NCBI GenBank assembly: GCA_013180625.2 | Contig: SNVD02013083.1 | Coordinates: 704,770-768,769 of the forward strand | DNA length: 64,000 bases | Source: Boswellia sacra | Taxonomy: Eukaryota; Streptophyta; Magnoliopsida; Sapindales; Burseraceae | Direction: 5' to 3' | Part shown: positions 48,274 to 62,000 of the stretch, one piece after another | Layout: each line of letters begins with the position of its first letter | Numbering within the stretch: position 1 is the stretch's first letter | Position numbers and translations under genes: made by a program | The notes under the pieces: generated by a model | What the model saw: only the letters and a program-made list of their open reading frames with translations | Databases searched by the model: none | What the model was told of the DNA's origin: nothing

Positions 48274-51200
48274 TCAGCTCCTCAGAAATTCCCAAGGACC
48301 CGTTCCTGTCCCAATCCTGCAAAATATGATAGCAGAAACTGAGAATTTTTTTTTTTTTTATTCACATCATAATTTATCTGAAGAAAGTGATTCACAAAGT
48401 TAGAAATTCTTCAATTTTTTAAATTTTCAGCAATATAATTTCGATAATATCAAATGCAGTTAGATTCCTGTCTTCAAGATTCGTAGTGTAATGAGAGGTG
48501 TGTCCTGGCATAATGATATTTTGTATGCAAAAGCTTGAGGGAAGAATAATTGTGTGGTCTTGTAGTGGATAATGAGGGTTTAAACCTGCATTGATGACCA
48601 TAAAAAGAGTTCAAAAGAATTGGCAAGAATGAAAATTACCTCCAGAAGCCGGCAAAAGCTCGAAGACTCATATATATGGTCAGACCAATCCAAAGTCCAA
48701 CGAAGCCATTGATGGCGGAGAGACCTAAAAGACATAGGATGCTGACGATAGCCACTAGAACCTGGAGAAGGAAGAATACGAAGTTAAGACAATTTCATAC
48801 AAAACAAATCTTCCCAGGATTGGTAGGAATTATAGACTTACCATTGAGCATGCAGAGTAAGCAAAATCGGATGCTCCGAAGTTGACACCATCGAAGACGA
48901 ATGCCAGGGAATTGATGGGTTGAGTACCGGCAACAAACTGATACAAAGCAAGAGTAGCATTATTTCTGGTGTTTATTTTGGGTTCTAAGTGTATGATTGT
49001 ATTCTTTTTCTTGTTTAGAGATGAAAGGAGTACCGGAATTCCTATGCCAATGAGGTGGAGAACGTTGGCATCTGTTGTGAATAATCTGGCTCCATAATGC
49101 AGTCCTAATCCAAGTACAGCCGTAAGGACCAACCCCAATACTAGTCCCAACTGCAGGTGACCACATGAAAGGTCAGCTAACAAAATTATATCAAGCCAGA
49201 GGCCATTTGATCCTTCTGAACAAAAATATATAAAGCACCTGCAGTACTCGAGATGCGGTTGCTGTTGCCTTCTCATGGTCCTTCTTGGCAAATGAACTTG
49301 CAAGTATTGCCTGAGAGCATGAAAGTAATCTCAATTTAGCATAAAAACGAACAAATTCCAAGAAAATGAACCAGAAACAATGAAATGATACTATATCTGG
49401 ACAATGTGAACCAATTATGACAACCTATGACACCTATTAGGCCTTTAAAAGAGGATTACAGAAATTCAGCTAACAGTGCTTTAGGATACTCATTTTGGGT
49501 TTGACAAGGTGCCTATTATTTCTCAATCTACTAGTTTGGAAGGAGGGAAATAATTAACTAGCACTATTACTCAGAAGCAAACGAAATCCTGACCAGATAA
49601 TCTCAGATCATGTTATCATAATATTACAGCTGACAGACAAAGATATGAAGTCTGATCAACTTTGGGGGTGGAAAAGGTGATTCTGGTCTCTCTAATATAG
49701 ATGAACATACTACAAGAACTAGAAAGAAGGCAAACCTTGTGTAGTTTTTCATATCAAATGCAAGGAAATTTCATAATGATAAATTTTCAGTTTTCAGCAT
49801 GCTAATGCCAATACATCACTTTTTCAGACGCTTTGACAGGATGATGGTGCAAAATGCTATGCAGATTGTAGAAGTTAGAAAGGAATGGATCAGCGCTAAC
49901 CTGACCAGCAACAGCCAAACCATCAGCCAGAAGAGATGTTGCCAGCCAAACCTGCAAGCAGACCTGAAATGCAGCCATGGGAGTTGGTCCTTGTCTTGCA
50001 GCCAGTGATGCAGACAGGGTGACACAGAATGTGACAGCCATTACCCGAATTAGTAATAGGAAACCTGGAGAAAACAAAAGGAAAAAAAAATGGACTTGTG
50101 AAAAACTGAACTGGACTTGTGAAAAACTGAACTTAAAAAACAAATAAATATCAGTTGGCAGTGGCATCTTTTTAATCATGACAATACATAAGTCCCCATC
50201 CAATTCAAGCAAGCTCCTTTTTAAATTTTGGTTCTTATCTGTGATAATAAGATGCTTTACCAGCCAAGAAAACTAAAAATTTCTATAGCTATCACTTCAT
50301 CTATCAATATGGTATGCATAGAGTTCTTAAGGTTACATAGATTGTATAAGCATCTTTGTTGATACAAATTTTAAAAGTTCTCTAGACGCTGAGAGACAAA
50401 AGACATCTAAATACATAAGAGAAGAAATTTCAGATTGCAAATTACTAAAAGAAAGTAAGGGATGAGAATTTTTTGAAAGTAAAATTGTGAACATACCGTT
50501 CTTAAGAAATCGACCAAATTGGAGATGTTTGATAGAAGGAGGTATAAGGTCAACTTGCTCAATTAATTTCCACAACAGAATAATTGCAATCAGGTACCTG
50601 TAATGGCCACACAGATTATGAAGTAAGACAAATGTGGTAAACATAGCATCATAGAAAAAAAATGGTACTTCTAGATTTTAATAGCAATCAAATATAACTC
50701 ACTGAGATACAACATGGGCAATTGCTGCACCACTGACTCCCAAGCGGAAAACAAAAATAAATATAGGGTCTAAGATTATGTTTGTTACATCTCCTGCCAC
50801 TGCATCAGTTCACATAAGAAGACACATTAGAATGATGTCAAATAGACAACTCTATAAAGTGATAGAGCTTCTCTGGATCTATAAAAGAGAAAGCAAAGTA
50901 TTCAAATCCAATAAGGCATACCAGTGGCAACTAAAGGGGTTTTTGTATCCTTGAATCCCCGGAAGACCCCTTGCATTGCCAAGGATAAAAGAACAGCAGG
51001 GGCACCAAGTGACCTTAATGTCAAGTATTGCTGTGCAGGGTTTAGCATAGGGGAATCCTGTAGAAACAAAAATGTCAAGCAGTTTTAGTCAGCATTAGCA
51101 ACAACTTGAAGAGCCTCTTCTTGTCCTAAAATTTACTTACAGAATGGATTCCCATGAAGTCCAACAGAGGTTTTGCCCCTGCTATAAGGACAAAGGCTTG

Positions 51201-52856
51201 GATGAGGCCGAGGATGCTGCCAATAACCAAAGCTGACGAAGCTGATGGGATATGCCTCTTTTTACGTTCAGGTTTTGCTATATCAAAGGTGCTGCTATTA
51301 AGTGCAACCCCACGGGTATCTGATAGAATGGAAATGAAAGGGGGCAAAATATGTAAAGAGGTTAATCTTTATAAGGTTTGTGAAAAAAATAAAAAGATAA
51401 GTAAAAATAGTTGATATGGAAACTTAGAAGAAATCGCTACTACCCTATCTTTTTATAGAAAAAACACAAAGGAAAAGCAATTAGAAAATTAAAAAAAAAA
51501 ATTATATTAATACATACCACTTTTGGGTAATAGCTCTTTATCTTCACCATCAGCTGGTTCTAAGTATTCACTTTCTTGTCCTTCTGGTTTTTCTCTATTA
51601 ACAGTATCTTCCTCAGCAACAAAAGAGGTGGTTATACTGACAAGTGGGAATATTGCAATTCTTGATACTTGATTAAATAGAGCAATAGCAACTCCTACAG
51701 CAGCAAGTTCTACTGGACCTGTACCAATTGAGATAAAATAAGTGAGTTTTTTAAAGAAAAAATAGTGAATTAGCCATAACTTCTAAAGGATATGCTAGCT
51801 AATCAGTGAAGTAAGTTTAAAGGTTAATAGTGAATCTGAAAGCAAACAGACCGCATTTTCAACTCCGAATTACAATTGATTCATAAACTTTATGGCTTAA
51901 TATAATAGCTACCAAACCACATGCCGATGACATGAGAACCAGCCTATCAATAGAACTTTTACAAACATCACCATCAACTTAAACTTGAGTAATTATTACT
52001 AATTTGGTATAGCTATCAAGCGAATTAGCATCAAACTATCATGTGCTGATAAAATTCTGAGCCGGATAATGAAGAAAAAAGGTGCAATGACGAAATTCCA
52101 GAATGAACAGAGATAAGGAGATACCAATTTGGCCTATAAAAGCTGTATCAACTAAAGAAGCAATTGGATCCGCTGTCAAAGCCATTGATGCAGGCAGTGC
52201 AATCTGTGCTATTTCTAGTCCAAGTTCATCCAACTTCAAAGCATGTCTGCGCATATAATTGAAAAAACCAACCATTAGCTCCTATAACTTCTTTGACAGA
52301 AAAGAATGTTTAGTAACAACTACTAAAATCATTCCACCATGGTTCTCCGAAGCAGACTTAGATTAACAACAAATAAGTAAACTAGAGTACAAGCACGGAA
52401 GGTGAGAACAAATCCGGAGAGTGAACCAAATTATCGTACGATATTTATTAACGATATTCATCCCCACACTGTACCCACTAAATCCTATTAAACATTCACT
52501 GTCACTTAAAGCAAAGATGGTTCATTTCTTTGCACATATAATTTTTAAGAAACTTCGATAACTTTAAAAAAAAAAAAAAAAAAAAAAACTTAACCACTTT
52601 CATTTTTCAGTTACAATTCATTTGTCACTTGAAAACTGCTAGGCCGCAAACACAATGACTAAGACAAAACTTTAAAGCTGAAACAACGATGTCCATCAGC
52701 CAGCTTTTGTTACCTGAGAAGTAATGATTACATCAAATTCATCACCACATAGCAAATGAAAAATCTTGAATGATACCTGGCATCCTTGAAGAAAACGCAA
52801 ATTGGGGGTCTCTTCTTATTCGCGGACTGGATTTGATTATACTCTCCGGTCATCAT
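48274..52856 (-). CDS. DTX42: DTX42-like MATE citrate transporter, left copy
   Basis: Thirteen minus-strand exons: 52777-52856, 52125-52246, 51518-51718, 51141-51319, 50922-51057, 50703-50799, 50497-50597, 49901-50064, 49239-49310, 49034-49150, 48842-48937, 48640-48761, 48274-48316. They join in frame (1530 bases, 509 residues) with GT-AG introns. The protein follows Arabidopsis DTX42/AtMATE and FRD3: PICVFFKDARHALK start, LTADPIASLVDTAFIGQI, a long hydrophilic loop of about 70 residues between the second and third membrane segments, GVFRGFKDTKTPL, GDVTNIILDPIF, AFVFDGVNFGASDF, and the end GTGTGPWEFLRS. Citrate MATEs export citrate across the plasma membrane for aluminium tolerance or iron transport. 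Every exon has the same length as in the right copy. Intron 7 carries a 21-bp tandem duplication. Start: the first of two adjacent Met codons. Confidence 0.93.
50091..50132. repeat. 21-bp tandem duplication in intron 7 of the left MATE copy
   Basis: The unit tggacttgtgaaaaactgaac occurs twice in a row. The right arm has it once (near 61805-61828), which accounts for the 20-base change in arm alignment. Confidence 0.9.
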
Positions 52857-55800
52857 TGTGAAAGGCCCCAAATATATAACTCACAAGTTGTCAAAACAAG
52901 TAGAATCAATTAGGCTACCGGTGCCACAAGGTACCTGTAAATTGTCACAAACTGAGCTCCTTATCATCTAATAAACATAATTTCCTTGAAAATGAAGAGT
53001 GCTTAGGAATGCTAATTCAGATACTAACTTCGACGCGTTTTCATATTCTTCAACAAAAAACTTGTGAATTCAAAGTTTGAGAGAAAATAAGTACATATAC
53101 TTTGACTGAAAGTCCCAGGAAATTTCCTGCAGAAAATAATGGTTTTCAAATTATAGACTCCCAGTTTTGTAAGCTGTCAAAACTGAATACCAAACCCAAA
53201 ACAAGAATGCGAACTCATTTAAGGGGAAAAGACATGCACCTGATTTCAACTCTCCAAGAAAGCCAGAAAACTTATTGAGACGAAAATTAGAAATTTTAAG
53301 TTTTGAAACTTCAACAATCCATCAAAACAGGGAACCACCTAATTCAAATGACAAGGAGGAAAATCAATTGTTACCCACCTCCACAATTTAACTCAGCAAA
53401 AAAAATTCTAATCTCTCAAGCATGCAAGACCGTGACAACGTCAAAACCAGACCCACCTAATTCTAACCCCACAAGAAAAACAAAGTGGTCTTTTCACTAT
53501 CACTGAAACAATTAAAAAGCAAAATCAGAGAGGAATTTTGGAACATGTCAAATTCGAAGCAACAGTTTTTTTGAGCTTGTGGGTTGCATGATTGTGTGAG
53601 TGTACATGCGTGATGTGTTTAACTTCCATTTCAAGAGGCGTTTCTTGGCCACAAGGGTGGCATGACAAAAGCAATATCAAGTATCAACATCATCATGGTG
53701 GGCCTTTCAAATATGAATCCCCGAAGCAAATTTGTCCTCTTGCTTATTGAACTGACATAAAAAAGGAAACTACATGTGTCTGCATCAGATTCCAGAAAAC
53801 GCCACCATTTGCATAAGAATCTTCGAAAGTCTCATTTTGCATGCATATGATTGGCTGCCAGGTGTCCCACCCCATGCAGAAATTTCAATGGCTATTAAAC
53901 ATCACCATTAATAATTCACCGAACCATATTGAAACACAAGAAGAATCAAGAACCAAATATATCGTTAATGGTGGTGAAACTATTAGAGAAAAGATAAGTT
54001 AAAAACCTAAAACTCATCTTAGTAACCCCGTTTGCAAAAAAAAAAAAAAAAAAAAAAATCAGATGAACTCATGCAAACCAGGATGACACAGAAGAAACAA
54101 GAACCAAATATCGTTAATGGTGATGAAAATATCCGGGGAAAAAGGTTAAAATTTGTTTTTGGCTTTAAAAAAATAAAATAAAATGAACTTTACAACTCAT
54201 CTCAGAAACCCCAATTGCATAAAATTCAGAAACTAAAGCAACCATTTATAAAACAAGAACCAAATACCATTAATGGTGCTGAAGATATTAGAAAAAGGAT
54301 AAAGATAAAAACTTTCTTTTGTCTATAACTCATCTCAGGAACCCCATCTACATAAAAATTCAGATAAAGACAAGGAAAGATTAAGCAAAGCAAACCAACC
54401 ACGAATTATTTTGATATATGAAAGTGTGAGAAGGGATTATAAGCTGCATTCCATGAAGCTAGCAGGAGGGGACGGTTTTCATGGAATGAAGCTCTTGGAA
54501 GTTGGAATGAGATGAGAAGGGCAAGCACTCTCTATATGAGAATGCCTTGGAATGGTGGTTGTGAATGGTTTTATCACAAATGGAGTGGGGATGTAAAGGT
54601 GCATTTGCAGAGATAGAAAGGTCAATCCCATACAAGAGTCAGAGGCTGAGAATCAACTTGACTATTCTTAGCATCATCTTTGTCCCCATAATTTACTCTC
54701 CTTTGTCCATCAAATTCTCTTTCTATCTCTTCTATTTATGGTTTTTAGTCAAATTTTTTGCAGCCCAGAGAAAGCTTTTCATTAAATTTGGTTCAGGAAA
54801 ACGTTTATCAAATTCATTATCAACCTCCCATTGTAACTTGTAACATCCTTTCTTCATGTTTCATCAAATTTACAATAGAAAGTATTGACTTCTATTTATT
54901 TTTATAGGGTAAATCTTTTTATACTCCCTTAAGTTTCATTGAATGACTTTCTCTCCTAAGATTTAAGAATTTTACCAAAAAAAAAAAACCATGAATTTTT
55001 CTTTTTCTCTTTGACTTCAAATTTAAGGGTAAAATGATAATTTTATCGCATGTATAGTGAAAGGAAGGAAATAAATTTAATTTTATGAGATCTTAGGGGT
55101 GAAATTTTTATTGGTGAAACCTTGGGGAAGGTAAGGATGTTTATCTTTTTTAATCTAAAATTATGAAAATTATTAGAAACCTTTGCTATTATCATTATGG
55201 CCAACTCTTTAAAGTTTCTTAAATTTATCACAAATTATATCAATAGGAAAGCTATTTATTATTTATTTTTCGAATGTTGTATAACTCATGAGGAAAAATG
55301 AAAATTTTTATTCCCTTTTTAGCATGGAAACCTTAAATCTATATTTAGAGCAAAAACTAAACTAAAAACTCCATTAAAGAAATGTATTATTATACAAATT
55401 TTAAAGGTTTTAAGAAATCGCTATTTAATTATTCTCTTATATTGGGTGAATTACTATTCCAATTTAATATTATTAGATACTATTAAATGAGAACCCCTTA
55501 ATTTGAAGGTAAATTATAAATATTCATTCAATATTTTTTATTTATGGTCTTAGTTCAAAGGAACCTCTAGGTTGTTAGGGCTAGGTCAAAAGTGAAAACT
55601 TTATATTAAATATTGTTAATCCAATATAATAGTACTCTTGCATATATTCTAAAGTTTAAGTACTTGAAATTTATAAATCATGCAATGAATAACATTATAT
55701 AATACATATTATACATATGATTCATATCCATATATCCTTTCTCAAGCACATGTGGGTTTGAGTTGATAGTCAATTAACAAAGAAAAAGGTAATCATAATT

Positions 55801-55946
55801 GAATAAAAATTGAACATAGTGGAGCATTGATTCTTAAGATCTATAAAAGGTATGTTAACATATGAACAATTTTTTATTTTTTCAAAAAGGTGGGGCTAAA
55901 ATATTTTATCTTAATTTAAAATTTAAAATCTACTTTACACACCCAT

Positions 55947-55954
<8 letters not shown>
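52857..55954. other. 5' region of the left MATE copy up to the palindrome core
   Basis: Probably the 5' UTR with one or more leader introns (a splice acceptor tttacag lies about 79 bases before the start codon), then promoter. A possible core promoter with tatagaga (minus strand) lies near 54530, next to ggaatgaagctcttggaa. The outer part, about 54905-55954, is AT-rich and includes a ggtaaat...tactcccttaagtt stretch that looks like an old small transposon end. No other gene is seen. Confidence 0.45.

Positions 55955-55980
<26 letters not shown>
55955..55980. repeat. (AT)13 core of the palindrome
   Basis: Twenty-six bases of alternating A and T separate the arms. The first paired bases on each side are ...ccatttaatatt and aatattaaatgg.... 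The core is itself palindromic, so there is effectively no spacer. Confidence 0.9.
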
Positions 55981-55988
<8 letters not shown>

Positions 55989-58900
55989 ATGGGTGTGTAA
56001 AGTAGATTTTAAATTTTAAATTAAGATAAAATATTTTAGCCCCACCTTTTTGAAAAAATAAAAAATTGTTCATATGTTAACATACCTTTTATAGATCTTA
56101 AGAATCAATGCTCCACTATGTTCAATTTTTATTCAATTATGATTACCTTTTTCTTTGTTAATTGACTATCAACTCAAACCCACATGTGCTTGAGAAAGGA
56201 TATATGGATATGAATCATATGTATAATATGTATTATATAATGTTATTCATTGCATGATTTATAAATTTCAAGTACTTAAACTTTAGAATATATGCAAGAG
56301 TACTATTATATTGGATTAACAATATTTAATATAAAGTTTTCACTTTTGACCTAGCCCTAACAACCTAGAGGTTCCTTTGAACTAAGACCATAAATAAAAA
56401 ATATTGAATGAATATTTATAATTTACCTTCAAATTAAGGGGTTCTCATTTAATAGTATCTAATAATATTAAATTGGAATAGTAATTCACCCAATATAAGA
56501 GAATAATTAAATAGCGATTTCTTAAAACCTTTAAAATTTGTATAATAATACATTTCTTTAATGGAGTTTTTAGTTTAGTTTTTGCTCTAAATATAGATTT
56601 AAGGTTTCCATGCTAAAAAGGGAATAAAAATTTTCATTTTTCCTCATGAGTTATACAACATTCGAAAAATAAATAATAAATAGCTTTCCTATTGATATAA
56701 TTTGTGATAAATTTAAGAAACTTTAAAGAGTTGGCCATAATGATAATAGCAAAGGTTTCTAATAATTTTCATAATTTTAGATTAAAAAAGATAAATATCC
56801 TTACCTTCCCCAAGGTTTCACGAATAAAAATTTCACCCCTAAGATCTCATAAAATTAAATTTATTTCCTCCCTTTCACTATACATACGATAAAATTATCA
56901 TTTTACCCTTAAATTTGAAGTCAAAGGGAAAAAGAAAAATTCATGGTTTTTTTTTTTTTTGGTTATAATTCTTAAATCTTAGGAGAGAAAGTCATTCAAT
57001 GAAACTTAAGGGAGTAAAAAAGCATTTACCCTATAAAAATAAATAGAAGTCAATACTTTCTATTGTAAATTTGATGAAACATGAAGAAAGGATGTTACAA
57101 GTTACAATGGGAGGTTGATAATGAATTTGATAAACGTTTTCCTGAACCAAATTTAATGAAAAGCTTTCTCTGGGCTGCAAAAAATTTGACTAAAAACCAT
57201 AAATAGAAGAGATAGAAAGAGAATTTGATGGACAAAGGAGAGTAAATTATGGGGACAAAGATGATGCTAAGAATAGTCAAGTTGATTCTCAGCCTCTGAC
57301 TCTTGTATGGGATTGACCTTTCTATCTCTGCAAATGCACCTTTACATCCCCACTCCATTTGTGATAAAACCATTCACAACCACCATTCCAAGGCATTCTC
57401 ATATAGAGAGTGCTTGCCCTTCTCATCTCATTCCAACTTCCAAGAGCTTCATTCCATGAAAACCGTCCCCTCCTGCTAGCTTCATGGAATGCAGCTTATA
57501 ATCCCTTCTCACACTTTCATATATCAAAATAATTCGTGGTTGGTTTGCTTTGCTTAATCTTTGCTTGTCTTTATCTGAATTTTTATGTAGATGGGGTTCC
57601 TGAGATGAGTTATAGACAAAAGAAAGTTTTTATCTTTATCCTTTTTCTAATATCTTCAGCACCATTAATGGTATTTGGTTCTTGTTTTATAAATGGTTGC
57701 TTTAGTTTCTGAATTTTATGCAATTGGGGTTTCTGCGATGAGTTTTAAAGTTCATTTTATTTTATTTTTTTAAAGCCAAAAACAAATTTTAACCTTTTTC
57801 CCCGGATATTTTCATCACCATTAACGATATTTGGTTCTTGTTTCTTCTGTGTCATCCTGGTTTGCATGAGTTCATCTGATTTTTTTTTTTTTTTTTTTTT
57901 TTGCAAACGGGGTTACTAAGATGAGTTTTAGGTTTTTAACTTATCTTTTCTCTAATAGTTTCACCACCATTAACGATATATTTGGTTCTTGATTCTTCTT
58001 GTGTTTCAATATGGTTCGGTGAATTATTAATGGTGATGTTTAATAGCCATTGAAATTTCTGCATGGGGTGGGACACCTGGCAGCCAATCATATGCATGCA
58101 AAATGAGACTTTCGAAGATTCTTATGCAAATGGTGGCGTTTTCTGGAATCTGATGCAGACACATGTAGTTTCCTTTTTTATGTCAGTTCAATAAGCAAGA
58201 GGACAAATTTGCTTCGGGGATTCATATTTGAAAGGCCCACCATGATGATGTTGATACTTGATATTGCTTTTGTCATGCCACCCTTGTGGCCAAGAAACGC
58301 CTCTTGAAATGGAAGTTAAACACATCACGCATGTACACTCACACAATCATGCAACCCACAAGCTCAAAAAAACTGTTGCTTCGAATTTGACATGTTCCAA
58401 AATTCCTCTCTGATTTTGCTTTTTAATTGTTTCAGTGATAGTGAAAAGACCACTTTGTTTTTCTTGTGGGGTTAGAATTAGGTGGGTCTGGTTTTGACGT
58501 TGTCACGGTCTTGCATGCTTGAGAGATTAGAATTTTTTTTGCTGAGTTAAATTGTGGAGGTGGGTAACAATTGATTTTCCTCCTTGTCATTTGAATTAGG
58601 TGGTTCCCTGTTTTGATGGATTGTTGAAGTTTCAAAACTTAAAATTTCTAATTTTCGTCTCAATAAGTTTTCTGGCTTTCTTGGAGAGTTGAAATCAGGT
58701 GCATGTCTTTTCCCCTTAAATGAGTTCGCATTCTTGTTTTGGGTTTGGTATTCAGTTTTGACAGCTTACAAAACTGGGAGTCTATAATTTGAAAACCATT
58801 ATTTTCTGCAGGAAATTTCCTGGGACTTTCAGTCAAAGTATATGTACTTATTTTCTCTCAAACTTTGAATTCACAAGTTTTTTGTTGAAGAATATGAAAA

Positions 58901-59081
58901 CGCGTCGAAGTTAGTATCTGAATTAGCATTCCTAAGCACTCTTCATTTTCAAGGAAATTATGTTTATTAGATGATAAGGAGCTCAGTTTGTGACAATTTA
59001 CAGGTACCTTGTGGCACCGGTAGCCTAATTGATTCTACTTGTTTTGACAACTTGTGAGTTATATATTTGGGGCCTTTCACA
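55981..59081. other. 5' region of the right MATE copy
   Basis: Mirror image of 52857-55954. A likely leader-intron acceptor is tttacag|gtacc at 59002/59003. A T run at 59349-59372 and another at 57881-57902 have A-run partners in the other arm. Matching short frames (57095-57373 with 54565-54843, and 58432-58635 with 53303-53506) show no known domain. Confidence 0.45.
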
Positions 59082-62000
59082 ATGATGACCGGAGAGTATA
59101 ATCAAATCCAGTCCGCGAATAAGAAGAGACCCCCAATTTGCGTTTTCTTCAAGGATGCCAGGTATCATTCAAGATTTTTCATTTGCTATGTGGTGATGAA
59201 TTTGATGTAATCATTACTTCTCAGGTAACAAAAGCTGGCTGATGGACATCGTTGTTTCAGCTTTAAAGTTTTGTCTTAGTCATTGTGTTTGCGGCCTAGC
59301 AGTTTTCAAGTGACAAATGAATTGTAACTGAAAAATGAAAGTGGTTAAGTTTTTTTTTTTTTTTTTTTTTTTAAAGTTATCGAAGTTTCTTAAAAATTAT
59401 ATGTGCAAAGAAATGAACCATCTTTGCTTTAAGTGACAGTGAATGTTTAATAGGATTTAGTGGGTACAGTGTGGGGATGAATATCGTTAATAAATATCGT
59501 ACGATAATTTGGTTCACTCTCCGGATTTGTTCTCACCTTCCGTGCTTGTACTCTAGTTTACTTATTTGTTGTTAATCTAAGTCTGCTTCGGAGAACCATG
59601 GTGGAATGATTTTAGTAGTTGTTACTAAACATTCTTTTCTGTCAAAGAAGTTATAGGAGCTAATGGTTGGTTTTTTCAATTATATGCGCAGACATGCTTT
59701 GAAGTTGGATGAACTTGGACTAGAAATAGCACAGATTGCACTGCCTGCATCAATGGCTTTGACAGCGGATCCAATTGCTTCTTTAGTTGATACAGCTTTT
59801 ATAGGCCAAATTGGTATCTCCTTATCTCTGTTCATTCTGGAATTTCGTCATTGCACCTTTTTTCTTCATTATCCGGCTCAGAATTTTATCAGCACATGAT
59901 AGTTTGATGCTAATTCGCTTGATAGCTATACCAAATTAGTAATAATTACTCAAGTTTAAGTTGATGGTGATGTTTGTAAAAGTTCTATTGATAGGCTGGT
60001 TCTCATGTCATCGGCATGTGGTTTGGTAGCTATTATATTAAGCCATAAAGTTTATGAATCAATTGTAATTCGGAGTTGAAAATGCGGTCTGTTTGCTTTC
60101 AGATTCACTATTAACCTTTAAACTTACTTCACTGATTAGCTAGCATATCCTTTAGAAGTTATGGCTAATTCACTATTTTTTCTTTAAAAAACTCACTTAT
60201 TTTATCTCAATTGGTACAGGTCCAGTAGAACTTGCTGCTGTAGGAGTTGCTATTGCTCTATTTAATCAAGTATCAAGAATTGCAATATTCCCACTTGTCA
60301 GTATAACCACCTCTTTTGTTGCTGAGGAAGATACTGTTAATAGAGAAAAACCAGAAGGACAAGAAAGTGAATACTTAGAACCAGCTGATGGTGAAGATAA
60401 AGAGCTATTACCCAAAAGTGGTATGTATTAATATAATTTTTTTTTTTAATTTTCTAATTGCTTTTCCTTTGTGTTTTTTCTATAAAAAGATAGGGTAGTA
60501 GCGATTTCTTCTAAGTTTCCATATCAACTATTTTTACTTATCTTTTTATTTTTTTCACAAACCTTATAAAGATTAACCTCTTTACATATTTTGCCCCCTT
60601 TCATTTCCATTCTATCAGATACCCGTGGGGTTGCACTTAATAGCAGCACCTTTGATATAGCAAAACCTGAACGTAAAAAGAGGCATATCCCATCAGCTTC
60701 GTCAGCTTTGGTTATTGGCAGCATCCTCGGCCTCATCCAAGCCTTTGTCCTTATAGCAGGGGCAAAACCTCTGTTGGACTTCATGGGAATCCATTCTGTA
60801 AGTAAATTTTAGGACAAGAAGAGGCTCTTCAAGTTGTTGCTAATGCTGACTAAAACTGCTTGACATTTTTGTTTCTACAGGATTCCCCTATGCTAAACCC
60901 TGCACAGCAATACTTGACATTAAGGTCACTTGGTGCCCCTGCTGTTCTTTTATCCTTGGCAATGCAAGGGGTCTTCCGGGGATTCAAGGATACAAAAACC
61001 CCTTTAGTTGCCACTGGTATGCCTTATTGGATTTGAATACTTTGCTTTCTCTTTTATAGATCCAGAGAAGCTCTATCACTTTATAGAGTTGTCTATTTGA
61101 CATCATTCTAATGTGTCTTCTTACGTGAACTGATGCAGTGGCAGGAGATGTAACAAACATAATCTTAGACCCTATATTTATTTTTGTTTTCCGCTTGGGA
61201 GTCAGTGGTGCAGCAATTGCCCATGTTGTATCTCAGTGAGTTATATTTGATTGCTATTAAAATCTAGAAGTACCATTTTTTTTCTATGATGCTATGTTTA
61301 CCACATTTGTCTTACTTCATAATCTGTGTGGCCATTACAGGTACCTGATTGCAATTATTCTGTTGTGGAAATTAATTGAGCAAGTTGACCTTATACCTCC
61401 TTCTATCAAACATCTCCAATTTGGTCGATTTCTTAAGAACGGTATGTTCACAATTTTACTTTCAAAAAATTCTCATCCCTTACTTTCTTTTAGTAATTTG
61501 CAATCTGAAATTTCTTCTCTTATGTATTTAGATGTCTTTTGTCTCTCAGTGTCTAAAGAACTTTTAAAATTTGTATCAAAAAAGATGCTTATACAATCTA
61601 TGTAACCTTAAGAACTCTATGCATACCATATTGATAGATGAAGTGATAGCTATAGAAATTTTTAGTTTTCTTGGCTGGTAAAGCATCTTATTATCACAGA
61701 TGAGAACCAAAATTTAAAAAGGAGCTTGCTTGAATTGGATGGGGACTTATGTATTGTCATGATTAAAAAGATGCCACTGCCAACTGATATGTATTTGTTT
61801 TTTAAGTTCAGTTTTTCACAAGTCCATTTTTTTTTTCCTTTTGTTTTCTCCAGGTTTCCTATTACTAATTCGGGTAATGGCTGTCACATTCTGTGTCACC
61901 CTGTCTGCATCATTGGCTGCAAGACAAGGACCAACTCCCATGGCTGCATTTCAGGTCTGCTTGCAGGTTTGGCTGGCAACATCTCTTCTGGCTGATGGTT

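Larger units (their letters stand above)
47919..55954. repeat. Left arm of the giant inverted repeat
   Basis: The reverse complement of 55981-64000 across the full length that can be compared. Paired positions add up to about 111,935 near the centre, 111,938 from about 54.8 to 50.5 kb and 111,918 from 50.06 kb outward. Only a few small indels therefore separate the arms. The match continues to the last base of the window, so the arm is at least 8.0 kb. Confidence 0.95.

Noticed and set aside
54565..54843. 92-residue frame upstream of the MATE gene, present in both arms (also 57095-57373)
   Set aside because: Presence in both arms only reflects the duplication; it has no known domain and lies in the likely promoter or leader.
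55955..55980. (AT)13 as a replication origin or matrix attachment site
   Set aside because: An AT tract alone does not support either; its place at the symmetry centre is the meaningful observation.
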